From: Moringa oleifera | Lineage: Eukaryota > Streptophyta > Magnoliopsida > Brassicales > Moringaceae | Length of the DNA: 64,000 bases | Assembly: GCA_021397835.1 (NCBI GenBank) | Contig: JAJFZO010000345.1 | Span: 1,054,001-1,118,000 of the forward strand | Direction: 5' to 3' | Shown here: positions 11,351 to 25,100 of the stretch, in pieces | How positions within the stretch are numbered: position 1 is the first letter of the stretch | Layout of the letters: every line of letters starts with the position of its first letter | Made by a program: the position numbers and the translations under genes | Notes under the pieces: model-generated | Told to the model about the DNA's origin: nothing | Seen by the model: only the letters and a program-made list of their open reading frames with translations | Database searches by the model: none

Positions 11351-14300
11351 ATGCTCAGATACATGGTTCTTATATTGTGTGACTTTTTATTAAATCTAAA
11401 ATCTTTTGGACAACCTCTAGAAATTTGCAAAATTATTTCAGAAATGTGTGACTTTAGTTTCATTGTTCTTGACACGGTGTAACTCGAGAATTCCTATGTC
11501 GAGATTTTGATGTCACAGATGGCCCAATGAGTGATAGGAGATATGCCCAAGTCAGGATCTTATTGGGCGACTTGATGAATGATTAAGGCTTTAGCCCAGA
11601 TCGAGGAAGATGTATGTTAACCCGATGAGTGATTGGGGTGGACACAAGTTGAGAAAACATATCTCTAATGCCAAATCAGCATTCCACTTAGTCATTTTGA
11701 AAAGTTTCTTCTAACATATTTATTACATAGGTGTCAGCTCATGATTTGCCTTATGACCTAAAGATGCAAAAAGGTCACATAATTCGTATGTTATCCTTTT
11801 GCTTTTTTGACAACTCATTGTTTCATTTGAAAGGGCTTTAGAAAAATTTTCAACTCTTTCACTTTACTTTTTGTAAAAAGAAAACTCCACATCCTCTCTC
11901 AACGAACCTAAAGCTCGCCTTCTATTAATAATGTCTTAGTTTCTTTGCTAATTGAATAATTGTTTGTGGTTATGGATTGTAGATTTTAATTTTGCAATGC
12001 AGTGTTACAGTACTAACTTAAACAATGCTACAGATGAAAAATGATGACATCGTTTTGAACTATGCAACGTAATTATGTATTGATAAACCTTAAAGATTAA
12101 CTCAAGCCTGTAAGCTTAATCCCACATATCTAAGATAATAACCAGTTATTATAATGAGGGACTAGGTCTCCGAAAGACTTAGCCATTAACTTTATTTAGT
12201 TTTATTTTGGTTGCACTGATTGTTTAAAAGCGAGGAAAAAGACATGAATGAAGTAGAGAAATTTATCCTCGATCTTTGGGGTCTTGTTCTCACCCAAAGA
12301 TAATCGAAGTCTCATTTTCCTTTCTTACTACTGACTAGGATCTAACTTGTATACAATCTCTAAGCTATGTAAAGATTTATTAGCTGAATTATTTATTTGT
12401 AAGATACTACTATTGTGATTTTTAGTCCCAAAACAAAAAGGTTTTGACACTTCATAACATAAAGGCTGAGATGAAATGGAACATTCCTTAGTAATTCAAT
12501 TCCTACCTTGTTTATAATACCCAATGAATAAGCTTCAAAATATTAATTATGTGTAAGAAGCATTTTGCCATTTCATGACACCAATTTGTGGCTTTTGGAT
12601 GCAGTTTGATTACATGCACAATAAGAAGCCATGGTCCATATCTGTTACTACAAACAATCAGTATCTAGTTTTAGCAAAGGTTATTAATGTTATCTCAAAT
12701 GATTTGACAAAGCTTAATGAGCTACAAGTTTTTTTTCCTCTTGCTATTATTAACTTTTTTAGTGTATTTATGTTACATTTATGCTATTACTTTTATGGAT
12801 AAGCTTCTCTGTTATGATCATTAAGACAAGCTTATAGCCAAGGAGACAATGGTATGTTTGTTAGGCTAGTGACTGATAATTTGGTATTAGTCATCCCATG
12901 AACTTGAGAGGTCATACTTTCTTGAAATTCTTAAGTATAAAGCAATCATGAACATTGTCATCAACATAAAGTCCCACATGTAAAACCAAGATAGAGGCTG
13001 ACCCAAATCATATTGATAGCTTCGCCATGATCTAAAGTCCTTACCGATACATTTTCTTCATTTAGCTCTAAATCACAACATTTAACCAATTAAAGAGCTT
13101 TTTCTTAAGCAGTTTTAGCTTTAAAAGTTGATTTGTTCCCAAACTTCACTTTGTACCATGCTTTGCCTACAATACAAGATTGTAATGTGTCATTGAGTTG
13201 GCACGATATTTTGCTAGTGTTTTACCTTTCTTGATCACTTGCACTACTTGCTTGATCACCTATAAGCTTACAGTTTCTACTTTCCAGACATTGACTTGTT
13301 TCTAGGTGTTTAATTATGCTCTTTCCATGTTCAACTTTATTTTAGTTAATACTTTTCTCTATTTGTTTGAGAAAATAATTTGGTATTTGATTAGGACTTC
13401 AGTAATTTGTAATTTTTGCATCTTTTTATTTCATTCTTATCCATATATATTTCTAGCAAGTGAGACGTGGATAGAATAAAGTAATAGAGCAGACTTGTGC
13501 TACATGTTGACTAGTGTAGCATAACTATATATACATTATGTGCTTGATTGCCCTAATTTACATCAGTGATCATATTCATATTCTGGCATGCTAGAGTCAC
13601 TTAAGTTCTTCTTTCAAAGTATGTAAAGTACTAATTTCAATTGGTTCTAAATCATACTTTTTTGAGTTTTCTCTTTTTTGTCGTTATTTTTTTTTATAGT
13701 TTGATTTTGATTTTAGTTCTAAGAGTAAAATGTAAGAGTCAGTCACACGAAATTAGTATATATATTGTTGTTGCTGTCAAAATTTAGAGTATAGCCATTT
13801 ACTAGAAGGGCAATCAATCTACTCAAGCTTCCTTTGCTTTCCATTGTACTTTTCATGAGTCTTGATATTTATATATTGTGGCTGAATAACTGATTACTAA
13901 TCATATTACTATCAACTTTACATTAATTTAAAGTATGAAATATAAAATCAGCATAAAGTTTTTCATATCTTATTGTCATTTTTCTTTCTTGAGATTATCT
14001 ATTTACAGTGCTAGTTGTTTTACCTTAGGATAGAAGATAGTTAGAGAGTAAATTGATGATTATATGTTATGTTTTTAAACACTAATAAGTATTCTCAATT
14101 AACTTTAAGTGGTTTTTTGAATCATTTAAAGGATTTTTTAAGTAGAAAACACTTTTAAGACATGTAATATTAAAGTCGAATCAAAATGACAATAGAATAA
14201 TGTAAGAAAGTGCATAATCTCATGAATTTTTTATGTTATTATTTATGGTAGATCTTTTTTAATTGACATTCATTGGTATCCTTAATATTATTTTAATTTA

Positions 14301-15150
14301 GTTGTTTCAGATGCATAAAGTTTTTTTAGTTATTATTTGTATTAATAATAATGTTATCTAAATAATATTTGACTATATGCATTTAAATGATGGAATGATA
14401 CTATAAATGTTTTGGTGTAATTCTTATTCTTCACTCCATATTTTTAAAGATTTAATATTATTTTTTGGTTTAAAAGTAAAATAAAAATTATTTTATTTTA
14501 TTTTTTCAAATCAATACTCAATTGGATTGGTTTAATATTATTTTAGTTCTATTTTAGGATAGTACTAATTGCATTGATCTAAGATTCAAATAACTAAATA
14601 GAACTCAGTCAAGTTACACTTATATCATTTAAAAAATTAAATAGAAATTAAAAAGTTTTATCATCTAAAGACGTCGAAATTATGATATATAAAAAAATAA
14701 TAACAATTAATGGCTCCTACAAGATAATGATAGATTCAAATAACATTAAACTTCTAAAATTTTATTACAAATTAAATTATTTTGAAATATTTTTTTAAAA
14801 AATAAAAGTGTTGTTATGATGAGAAATTAAGACATGTGAATCTCTTAAATGGTGTTTGAATCATAAATAAAACAAATAAATTTCAATAGGGTTATAGATT
14901 CATTTTTATTTTGAGCCACTTATGATTTTTTTAGTTGAAATCATTTTTTTAGTTTTATAAAATGTTAACTAAATTAATTTTTTTAGAAAAATAAATAATT
15001 TAAGAACATTTTTTAAAAAACATTAATGTTTCTCTTCATTTGCCTCTCACGGACAATTAACAACTAAATATTTATTATTTAAAAAAATTAAAACACAACT
15101 GTATACCAAAAAAATACAATAAAAGAAAATTTTAAAATATCTTTAAACCC
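11351..15150. other. AT-rich intergenic DNA, no gene recognised
   Basis: Around 11510-11640 there are short repeated words (CCCAATGAGTGAT, CCCGATGAGTGATT) that suggest a decayed repeat. The 75-residue frame at 12575-12802 has no recognisable domain. The remainder is simple AT-rich sequence. Confidence 0.4.
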
Positions 15151-15372
15151 ATCAAGCAACTGCCATTGTTAGCCCTAACCCAAAATTTTGGGAAAATTGA
15201 TACATCATTATTACGCGAGAAGTAAAAGAAGCTGACAATGGTGGTTTCTCGCTCATAGAAGTGTGTGGTTTTCGAGATAAACACAAGACAGATAGGTTTG
15301 TCTCTTTAAACTCTTCCTCTACAACCATCGAGCTTATGTAAAACCCTTGTATGTGTGTGTGCACGAAGAGAA

Positions 15373-15516
15373 ATGAATGTACTTTTCATTTTCGAAGTCA
15401 CAATGGTGTCCTCGTACTCTTTCTTTTTCTTTCTCTCTGTCCTTTTCCTAGAACTTTCTGCTGGCCATATGTTGACTGCCAGTGCAGTCCACAAAGACAA
15501 GGGACCTAGAGAGTGA
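15373..15516 (+). CDS. Possible small secreted peptide precursor (47 aa)
   Basis: A short frame starts at ATG 15373 (an in-frame ATG also at 15403) and ends at TGA 15514-15516. Read from the second ATG it begins MVSSYSFFFFLSVLFLELSA, a good signal-peptide-like hydrophobic core. It is followed by a short charged tail ending HKDKGPRE. The block is richer in G+C than its surroundings. A splice-donor-like CAAGTAAGG near 15553 follows, and a 27-base exon-like segment flanked by TTACAG and GTAAGT lies at about 15681-15707, so the transcript may be spliced. I recognise no known peptide family, and a chance frame or a non-coding RNA remains possible. Overlapping minus-strand frames are less convincing. 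Confidence 0.25.
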   Translation: MNVLFIFEVTMVSSYSFFFFLSVLFLELSAGHMLTASAVHKDKGPRE

Positions 15517-15719
15517 AAGCCATATGTTCGTCTTCTCATTCGCACGAAATATCAAGTAAGGATTTGTAGAGAATGGTGAGATGTCAATAAAAGGCCTTCG
15601 GTTGATAGTGTCTTAGTTTCTTTACCATAGCTAAAGAAATGACTTTCAAGGTTTAAACATTCACTGTTGTGATTTACAGGCAACATGGATTAGTGATCTT
15701 TTGCAAGTAAGTATTATCT

Positions 15720-18700
15720 CCATTTAGGATGTTGAATGGTAGAATTGGTCTCTTTCCATTTGCTACGCCTTATCGATGTTGTTACTGATTTTAGGTGTCT
15801 GTAAAAGCTAGAGGTGTCAATGTAAATTGATCTAGAACTTATTTCTACAAAATAAGCACATAAATGGACAAGGCAAATAAAAAAGAAAAAGAGTTGCATG
15901 GTGAAGTAATGTGGCATATGAAGTACATGTGTCCTGGTTAGTATAGCTGAGTAAAGGTGACTTGCTTGAATCTGGTTAGATCATCAAATGCTACAAACTA
16001 AGTACTATTGAAACTAGTTTTTCTTGTTGTAAAGGCTTCAAATTGGGTTTTTTCTCCAATTTAACATCAATGCCTGTCTTAGTGGGTGGCCTTTCCTCTT
16101 TACCAGAATTATAAACTATCCTTGCTTGTTTAAAACATGCCAAAGAGACTGTTACTGATTGGCCAAAGATTGCTCGCATACTAAACATCTTTATTGATTA
16201 ATTCAACGATTATACATGTTAGTAGCTATTTTCAACTCCACAAGCTTCAATTGTTTTGCATATTTAAACGCTCTCATCAATCGTTTCTCTCTTCTTCATG
16301 ACTTACAGAACCAGTAATAAAATTATTGCACTTTATTAGCTTTATAATTCTTCAAGTTACCTCATTTTTTTCATTTTTTATTTTTTAAGTGTTAGTCATT
16401 TTACTTCAGGATAACATCTAATCAAATACCCGATTGACGATCTTATATTATATATTCAATCAGTCACTAAAGTAATTCCAGCAAACATCAAGCGATTCCT
16501 TGAATCTTTTAAAGGCAGTTTGAGAAATAATCACTTTTAATTGTTTATTGATAGGATTTATTATTATGTTGTTGTGAACAACATTAAAGGCATATAATAT
16601 TGAAGCTGAAATGATTGTTTGCTTCAATGGAAGGATGCAAGGAGCTATTCAAACTTATATGTTGTTGTAAATAGAAACTGGATATTTTATTTTCTCTTGG
16701 AACTCATTTTCAATTTTTTACTTCATTTCTCTAACTACATTTATGTTCTTTAGTTGATATTTGTTAGTACTTGTTGATTGCAATATTTGATTTCCCTAAT
16801 TACCATTTTTGTTAATCTTTGTAAATATCAATTATTTTTTTAAAGAGAGATTTTGTTGAATATTTGAAAAGGGAAAGAAAGATAAGAGTGGTTTGAGAAT
16901 TTTTGAACTTATATTTTCCTTACTCTACTTTTATAATCTTATAGCTTTAATGATGTTTTTATTAGAGCTTTGATGATTAAATTCAGGTTAATTTTTGAAA
17001 GGAAGAGTTATTTTGTTTTATGGATGGGTAATTTCCTTTGTATCTATGACAATTGTGCAGGATCTATTTGAAATATATTTCCTTGCTTCTAGTTCCTCTT
17101 GTTCCTTGCTAACCCAACTTAAAATAGAACCACTTTTCTTGTTGAATGAGCTTTTAGCACTATGTTTAAGACTGCTTGCTAACTAGCCATCTTTTCCTTA
17201 TTGGTATAAAAGGCTTTCTCTAATCAGATCAAATCCTCAACTGCTTTTTGATCCTCAGATACTATTATAGACAACAATTAATTTATATATCCATCATCAA
17301 TTTTGTACATCAAACTCTACTTTAGAATAAGCTAACTGTGCTTATAGTAAGTTTATTTTTTATTAGTAAAGATAGGTTTAGAACTAACATTTACCCATCT
17401 TTCACAACAATCAACTGGCAACCTCCCGAAGCTGGTATTTTACCATCGTCCCTTTAACATGCTATCTCATTGTGAACGATTGTAATTGTTTCTTGCCGCA
17501 ATTTGACATCATTTCCTATCTAGATTGGTTGGCTTACCTTTATAACAAGAATTAAAAATTTTGGGTTTGCCCTCATTTGTCTAAAACATACCCAAAAAAA
17601 ATAAACTTCGTCACTCAATTAATAATTTTTAATATAACGCTAATAATTGTGTATAATTGAAAAGCATAAAGAAACAAAAAAGAACAGAAGGTGAAAATTA
17701 AAAGTGTAAAATGCAAAATTCAAACTGTGAGATTTTTTAATTGGCGTCTTCTTTTGAGGTTTGTTTGATTTCTCTCTCACTTCTAGTTCCATTAAAATGT
17801 TAACAGTTTGTAGTGGATATGTGCTCTTAATTTTAACTTAAACCGATCGAGTTCGTCTTACAACGTCAAAAAGATGCAATTTAATTACAGTAATAAATAA
17901 AATTTAATTTTATTTAAAAGTGATGTAATAAGTAAAAATATTATTAAAAACTAAATGTTAATATATTAAACATCCTAAATACAAAATTATATGAATAGAC
18001 ACAATCAAAATCAAAGCCATACTTGTGAATGTTTCAATCTTTGAGAGTACTAACATATGTACATACACAACTTAGGTATTTTACCATAACAACAAAAAAC
18101 TATCAAAATGGATATAGAACAATATATGTACATACACAAAATATGACCTTAGCTGAAAGCGTTAAATATCAATATTAATAATAATAATGTCAAAATATCA
18201 AATTTGAAGAAACTAAGAATATTGAACAAAAATTTGCGTATAAACAAATAATCAAAGTGATGCATGTAGATCTTTTAATCTTCAAGAGTAACATAAACTC
18301 TTGGTTTCACTTATAAAACAACATATCACCCAAAAAGATACAAATCAACAAAAATAATAATAATTAATTAAAGTGATTCAGATTAATAAGAATTATATAA
18401 AAAAATTTAAAGATATTCAAATCCTTTAATGTCAAATTGCTTAAACAAAAACAAACAAAATGATTCTAGACTACCTATAATTATTTTAATCTTCCCAATA
18501 CCAAGTTAGGATTTTGGTGAAAAAGTAATTTATATTACCAATTTATGTAGAGCTTGAGGTGATTTCAAGTCACAAATATAATTGAAAACAAAAGTTAAAA
18601 TTCAAAATTTTAGATAAAAATTATCATTACATTAAAATCTATAATTCGATTATTTACATATAAAATAAAACTTAAAATCCACATCATCGTCATATAGACT

Positions 18701-19680
18701 TAGATATGGACACCTTTAAAAGTATTACAATGCTTTTGCTTATATATAGTAAACTTAAAAAAATTATATTTGCCAATTTAAAATAAAATAAATTTTAATC
18801 GATTTGTTTGTACTAATAGATCAAATAGAATATGATTATTTTTTAACCTATTTATTGATTCTAATAGATTGGTTTATCAAATACTTAATTGCAAAATCAG
18901 ACTAAAATCAATTAGGCTAATATATAATGATTCACATGATGTAAACCTAATGATAATCTTGATATTTACATCAACATTACGATTTTTTTATCGATTTTAT
19001 CAAAATTATAATAATATATTATCAAAATTGTGTTAGATCTTATTTTTTTTCTTATGAATGTTGTCTTTACGTAATAATCATAATAACAACAATAATAATA
19101 ATTTTATATTTTTTTAAATAAAAAATAAAAAAATATGTAACTATAATATAACAAAATGATTTTTAAATCATTTTTCATATATTCATATTTTGAAGTAATA
19201 CAATAATGATCTTTGACTAAAATTTCTTTACTTTTAAAGAATATTAATAAGAATATCAAACAACTATATGTATAGAAAAGTTATGATTCTTTTTTTTTAA
19301 TTATTTTTAAACATTATGTTTTGATAACATAGGATTTTCTATAAAAAAAAATTGTTTTCAAACCTTAATTATGGCAGTACCAATACGGTTATTAGTTTCT
19401 TACACTTTTAAGAATGTTCATTTTTATTATACATATAAAATTATCGTAAAGGTTATTTTATTTTAATTTATAATTATTACATGAGTGTAAGTGATCACAA
19501 TGTGCTATTAAACATTTTTAAAAGATAGTATGTGTTTTAAATGTTTTTTAAAATAAAATATATTATTTAAATATATTTTTAACTAAGTAACAATAGGTAG
19601 TTGTAAAAATTTTTCAAAAGCAATATAGACGCTAATCAAATTAGCTTCTCACGTGTCAACTCACCTTTTTTTTTTTCTCT
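15720..19680. other. AT-rich intergenic DNA, no gene recognised
   Basis: No reading frame over about 70 residues and no homology seen. The frames at 15714-15917, 15991-16188 and 16995-17186 have no domain signature. The part 17600-19600 is extremely AT-rich. Confidence 0.45.
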
Positions 19681-19882
19681 CTTGAAACTTATTACGTTGT
19701 CAATAGTCAATTTTAACTTGCCATTTTTTAATTCTAAGACGCATATACACAGAATCAATAGAATTTGTTATCTTCTAACAATATTTTCCATCTTTAATTT
19801 ATACAGACTGGGCAAGAAATCTCCATCACATCTATCAAACAGAAGAAACTGTGAGGACTTAAATTAGGAGGCAGCAACTTCC

Positions 19883-19892
19883 TATATTATAT
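19883..19892 (+). promoter_or_regulatory. Possible TATA box of the defensin-like gene
   Basis: TATATTATAT lies about 115 bases before the start codon of the gene at 19998. The distance allows a normal 5' untranslated leader. In such AT-rich DNA the match is weak evidence. Confidence 0.3.
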
Positions 19893-19997
19893 CATTGTTA
19901 TTGCTCTACAAATTGGGATAGAAAAACTTAAAAACAACACAATAATTTCAAAATTACAAAAAACTTTAGAGAAAATACAATACGTGAAGAAAACAAA

Positions 19998-20407
19998 ATG
20001 GATAAGCAAGTTTCAAAGGTGTTATTGCCTCTCCTTGTCATTCTAGTGCTCATATCAGGTATTTGTAAGATAGAAATTCCTTATCTTATGGTTTTCTTCT
20101 TAATTGAGCTTTAATTACGGTTTTTTAAATGATCTTATTAATTTCCAAACTTATTATATGGTGATGGTGAATCAATGCAGTGACAAGCCTAGTGCCTAGT
20201 GTGGAGGGGAAGAGTAGTCTGAAGGGTAAGGTGCCTATTGTAAAAGCATGTAACATAACTATAGGGCCGTGTGACATGGACTGCAACAAGAAGTGCACAG
20301 CCAAGACAAAAGAAACTGGTTTTGGGTCTTGCTATCCTTACGGATCATGCACTTGCTACTTTCCTTGCCCTCCTCGAGTGAGCCCCCTGAATTTGAAGCT
20401 GAATTAA
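19998..20407 (+). CDS. Defensin-like (DEFL) cysteine-rich secreted protein
   Basis: Exon 1 is 19998-20058, the GT/AG intron is 20059-20180 (122 bases, phase 1), and exon 2 is 20181-20407 with TAA at 20405. The spliced product has 95 residues. Residues 8-21 form a hydrophobic signal-peptide core, with likely cleavage near residue 30. The mature part has eight cysteines spaced C44-x6-C51-x3-C55-x3-C59-x11-C71-x5-C77-x-C79-x3-C83. The C-x3-C and C-x-C pairs and the G-x-C before C71 fit the cysteine-stabilised alpha-beta fold. An intron just after the signal-peptide core is typical of plant DEFL genes. These proteins act outside the cell in defence or in reproductive signalling; which applies here cannot be told. 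The frame is open and the splice sites are canonical, so it looks functional. The truncated side of CACTA element 1 begins a few hundred bases downstream. Confidence 0.8.
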
Positions 20408-20850
20408 AGCCTGCCATGGCATATCTAGTGATCCATCATAAGTGCCATTATGAGTATCATTATTTCTACTAGTTGGAGTTAATACATTGTCATGGCAATG
20501 ATGATAACAATATGTAGTGATTAAAGCAATGCTTCTCTTTTAAGATTAATGAAAACGCACTTAATTTAAAGATTGATTAATTTATTAATGGTGATCAATT
20601 AAGAACTATTTTTCCATATCCTTTCCATTATTAATTATATAAGATATACTAAAAGTCATATTAACAAAACAAGTTCAGTTCTATAATCAAAGTGAAAATA
20701 AACATCCATCAAAAGGTCATATAACAAGGTTATAATCATTTAAATCATGATGAGAATATATGAATTTTTTTTTCTAACTCAATATAAAATAAGCTCAGAT
20801 CATTTGGATTTACATTTAAAATCATAATAATGTTAATATGATAATGCTGG
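20408..20850. other. 3' flank of the defensin-like gene
   Basis: Contains the presumed 3' untranslated region and AT-rich DNA. I found no clear CACTA terminus here, although transposase-related sequence starts on the minus strand near 21024. Confidence 0.4.
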
Positions 20851-21023
20851 TTTTTTTTTTTGGATTTTGGCGTTCGTTTAAGAAATACTAATATTAATCA
20901 TATACATTAAGCAATTATTACTTCGTTTTAATCTTTTAAAAGGACAAGAAGATACATATAGAAACATATCAAAAACTTAATTAACTATTAAACTATAATG
21001 ACAAAAAATCTATTAACTCATAC

Positions 21024-21252
21024 CTCTATTATTTTCCACATTTCATCTTTATATTGTTTTGGCATCTCATGCCAATTTACATAATTAATGGGTGCAAATT
21101 GAGCGTTTCAGACCATGCTACCAATGAAACGAGTTAGAGTACAAGCTTTTGTGCCAATAGGTTGACCTTCTGCATCTAATGAAATAGCAATGTGTTCGTC
21201 TTCAGGTAAATCCCAAACCTTGACCATGCATGAAGGACCACTAACCCTTTTT
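21024..21252 (-). pseudogene. TNPA-type (Ptta/En/Spm family) transposase exon
   Basis: On the minus strand the segment reads SGPSCMVKVWDLPEDEHIAI..., then DAEGQPIG, TRFIG and INYVNWHEMP...MWKIIEV. This is the conserved block of the second protein of plant CACTA elements, the TNPA-like DNA-binding protein that acts with TNP2 at the element ends. One stop lies between GSMV and NAQF. A donor AG|GTATGA follows the final Glu codon at 21024. Later exons are not found to the left, which supports truncation. The upstream exon probably includes the MRTPQLVQQKMDK segment near 21840-21880, beyond the repeat array. Confidence 0.7.
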
Positions 21253-21289
21253 GTTATGTTGAGCAAGATCTACTTAAAAAAGACAAATA

Positions 21290-21835
21290 TTAATATCTTG
21301 CTGTAAGTGCTGCAACATATTGTAGTAAGATGCTACAACATATGGCAATAAGCTGCTACAAAATATGGAAGTAAAATATGGTAGTAGGTCTACTTCAACA
21401 TATTAAAGCAAGTAGATGCAACATATGGCAGCAAGTTAGCTACACAATTTGGCAGTAAGTTGCTGCAAAAGATGGCAGTATATCTTCTTCAACATAGTAA
21501 GGAAAGAAAATGCAACATATGGCAACAAGCTTTGCTGTAACATATGGTAACAAGTTGCTGCAACATATGGCAGCAAGCTGCTACAAATTATGACAGTAAA
21601 ATATGGCAGTTGGTGTGCTTCAACACATTAAAGCAAGTAGATGCAACATATGGTAGCAAGTTAGCTACATAATTTGGCAAACAAGTTGTTACAAAATATG
21701 ACACTATGTCTACTTCAACATAGTAAGGCAAGAAGATGTAACATATGATAGCAAGTTACTGCAAAATTTGGCAACAAGTTGCTACAACATATGATAGTAG
21801 GTCTGTTGTAACATAATACCAAAATAAAGGAGTTG
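21290..21835. repeat. Higher-order tandem repeat (about 226 bp) in CACTA element 1
   Basis: The array is built of short units such as GCAACATATGGCAGCAAGTT and TTGCTACAAAATATGGCAG. A larger unit repeats: CAACAYATTAAAGCAAGTAG occurs at 21396 and 21621, and CAACATAGTAAGG at 21491 and 21717, giving a period of 225-226 bases over about 2.4 copies. It lies between two TNPA-related coding pieces, in what is probably an intron. The motif ATATGGCAG also recurs in the block at 25.9-26.3 kb on the other side of TNP2, so both may be related to subterminal repeat motifs of the element. Confidence 0.85.
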
Positions 21836-22139
21836 TACCTTATCCATCTTTTGTTGCACAAGTTGAGGAGTTCTCATGATGTTGCTCGAACTAAAATTGT
21901 AAACTAGGACTAGAATTATAAACTTCTAAGAAAAACTAAAAATATAAAAATTAACCTTGGGCATCATTGATATGAATACAAATTGTCATCTTCATTGTCA
22001 TTCTCTATATTGGTATCTTTCGCAACATCACCTTTCATCCCTTATGCCACATTTTCTCCACCATCATCGTCAATATCATCTCACAGCCAATTTGAATAAT
22101 CTCACATCATTTACAGTTTCGAGCCCTACTTCATTAGAT

Positions 22140-25100
22140 TAATCTCTATTGAGAGATGACATATTACCCATGTCAAATGTATCCTTTAATTTCACATGCT
22201 TGACAACAAGTCAATCTTTATGAAATCTCGTCTTTAATATAGAACATTTTTTTTTTACTTGTGTTGCTAATACAAGGGGATTATCAATCAAATTATTACC
22301 TTTATAAATCAAATATGAAAAATTCATAATACTGTTTCCAAATCCATTTGTCTTACAACCTCCATTGATATCAACTCAATCACATTTGAATAATATAAAC
22401 TTATATCTACCATAATAATTTAATTGAATAATGTATGTTATTGCTCTATAGTAACTGATTTCTCCCTTAATGGATCGCCTATCCCTTGCACTAGCATAGC
22501 TTGTTATTTTGACAGTAACAACAACTCCATTATTTTGAGTTTTCAAGTGTTTTTCACGTTCTCTAGTGTGAAACCTAAATCCATTGATGATATAACTAGT
22601 ATATCTTTTAATCACTTCACTAGGACCTCGAGCAAGCCATCTAATTTGATTTTTGACTTCTGTATTTTTTTGTGCATCCAAGTATGTAACCTATTTATTT
22701 TAGAAAAATAGTTAATATAAAACATTCTAAATCGAGTAGTGTATCATATGTCAAATTATACTTACTAGATCATGAAACCAATCATTAAAAGTTTGGCTCT
22801 GAATGCTATCAATATCGTATTGTGATAATTGACATGGATGATTTTTTTCTCTTAATAACTTCCTCATGTTCCCTACATGTAATACATCACATAAGAATCC
22901 AATTTTTAAAAAGTATTATTTTGCAAGATATAAAAGGTGTCTTATATATCTTACTTTCGGAGTATGGTTACTGCATCGGTATTGAATAACACATAACGAT
23001 GAGCTTGAATTAACATTTGCTTGTCTAGCACAACTCGAGATACCCTCTTTCACTTTTTCACTTGAAACCCATGTTGTTGTTTTTTACCCTCGAGTCTACC
23101 TCTAGTTGATAAAATATATACTCCTTAAAAATTTGAAGTATCATCCTCGAAATTTCTTATAGGTCGATTGAAGCTAGTTTTAATTTTAGATAAGAATCTC
23201 GAACAAAAATTTAAACTTTCTTGTGCTAAGTACCCCTTTACAATTAAAATTTTTGGTTGAGCTCTGTTGCGTACACATTACTTGAATGTCAAAAGAAACC
23301 TATTTAAACAAGAACAATAATGCAACATCTTTAATATATTCATTGGTATTTCGTTTTAACAAATAAAATATAAAAATTAATTTAATATTTACCTCTCAAT
23401 AAGAGACATCCACCAATATATAACTGGACTAGTAATTTTTGCCTTGTCAGCCAGATGAATTACTAAGTGAACCATAACAGTAAAAAATGAAAAAAGAAAT
23501 ATATTTTTCATTTTGCAAAGAGTCAAAGCAATAGATGACTGAAGCCGCTTAAGTTCACAATCATGAAGCACTTTAGAGCAAATGTCTTTGAAAGAATTAC
23601 ATAACTCAATTATAACTATACTTACACCACGTGGCAAAGATCATTGTAATGCTATGGGAATAAACACTTGCATTAAAATATGACAATCATAGCTGTTGAG
23701 CCCCAATAGCTTACATTGCTTAAGTTGAACACAGTTTGATATGTTAGATGAATATTTATCTAGAACTTTTAACTGCTTAAGAACATTCAAAAAGATGTCC
23801 TTTTCTCTCAAAGTCATCTGATAGCAAGCCTTAGGTAAATACTCTACATTATTGTTAGGGCAATTTTTTGGATGAAGCTCATTTCTTATACCCATGTCTT
23901 GAAGATCATGTCTTGCTTTGTAGTTATTTTTTAACAGTCCTTCTTGTCCCAACAATGTATCGATAATATTATCACAAACATTTTTTTCTATGTGCATAAC
24001 ATCTAGATTATGATGCAATAAAAGATGCTTCCAATAAGGTAAAGAGAAAAAAATGCTATTCTTTTTCCATGGATGTACTATACCCTTATATTTCCACTAT
24101 CATTCAAGAATTCTAGTTGCCTTAAAATTATGGTCCCAGATGGTAGTGTAAGTACACCCCTACATTCAAGATTTCCATCAAAAGAATGTCGATCAAATCG
24201 GTACTTGTGGTCAGGCTTTAGCCATCGACGATGACACATATAACTAAACTTTTTACTATGTTATAGCCACATTGATGTAGTTTTATAGCTACATGATGGA
24301 CAGGCATATTTTCCCTTTGTGCTCCATCCAAATAGGTTGGCATATGCTGAAAAGTCATTAATAGTCCATATTAATGCAGTATGTAGTTGAAAACTCTGAT
24401 TTGTAGTAACGTCAAAAGTTTCAATCCTAACTTCCCACAAGTCTTTCAGTTGATGAATCAAAGGTTGCATGAAGATGTCAAGTTTATAACTAGGTCCAGT
24501 TAGGCTAGGAATCATCAATGAAAGAATAAAATTAGGTTGTTTCATGCACAACATGGAGGCAAATTATATGGAATCAAGATAATAGGCCAATTGCTGTGAG
24601 TAGCACTAATGTTCTTGAATGGGTTAAAACCATCAGAAGCCAATCCAAGACGTACATTACGAGAATCCATGGCGAATTCAGGATAATGAGAATCAAGTTT
24701 CTTCTAAGCTTATGAATCTGTCGGATGTCGAGAGAATCCATCCTTAGTGCGATTTTCATCATGCCATTTCATCAAAGTTGCAGTCTTTAAAGACATAAAC
24801 AGTCTTTGTAATCTTGGTTTTAGAGGAAATCAATGCAAGACCTTAACACGTTTCTTCTTTCTCTTTTTTGAAGTCTGCTCAAAGTCATCTACTGTAATAT
24901 TTTTGCTTAATTTTCACCTTGGTAAATCACATTTTAAACATATATCTACATTGACCTTATCTTTCCAAAACAACATGCAATTATTTGGACAAACATGAAT
25001 CTTCTCATATCCTAGACCCAAACCCTTAATGATTTTTTTAACCTCATAGCATGATTCTGGCAATGTGTTTTCCTCTGGTAATGCATCTTTTAGCAATTCC

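Noticed and set aside
15152..15545. Two minus-strand frames of 70 and 79 residues
   Set aside because: No signal peptide or domain. They are low-complexity basic sequence opposite the more plausible plus-strand peptide frame.
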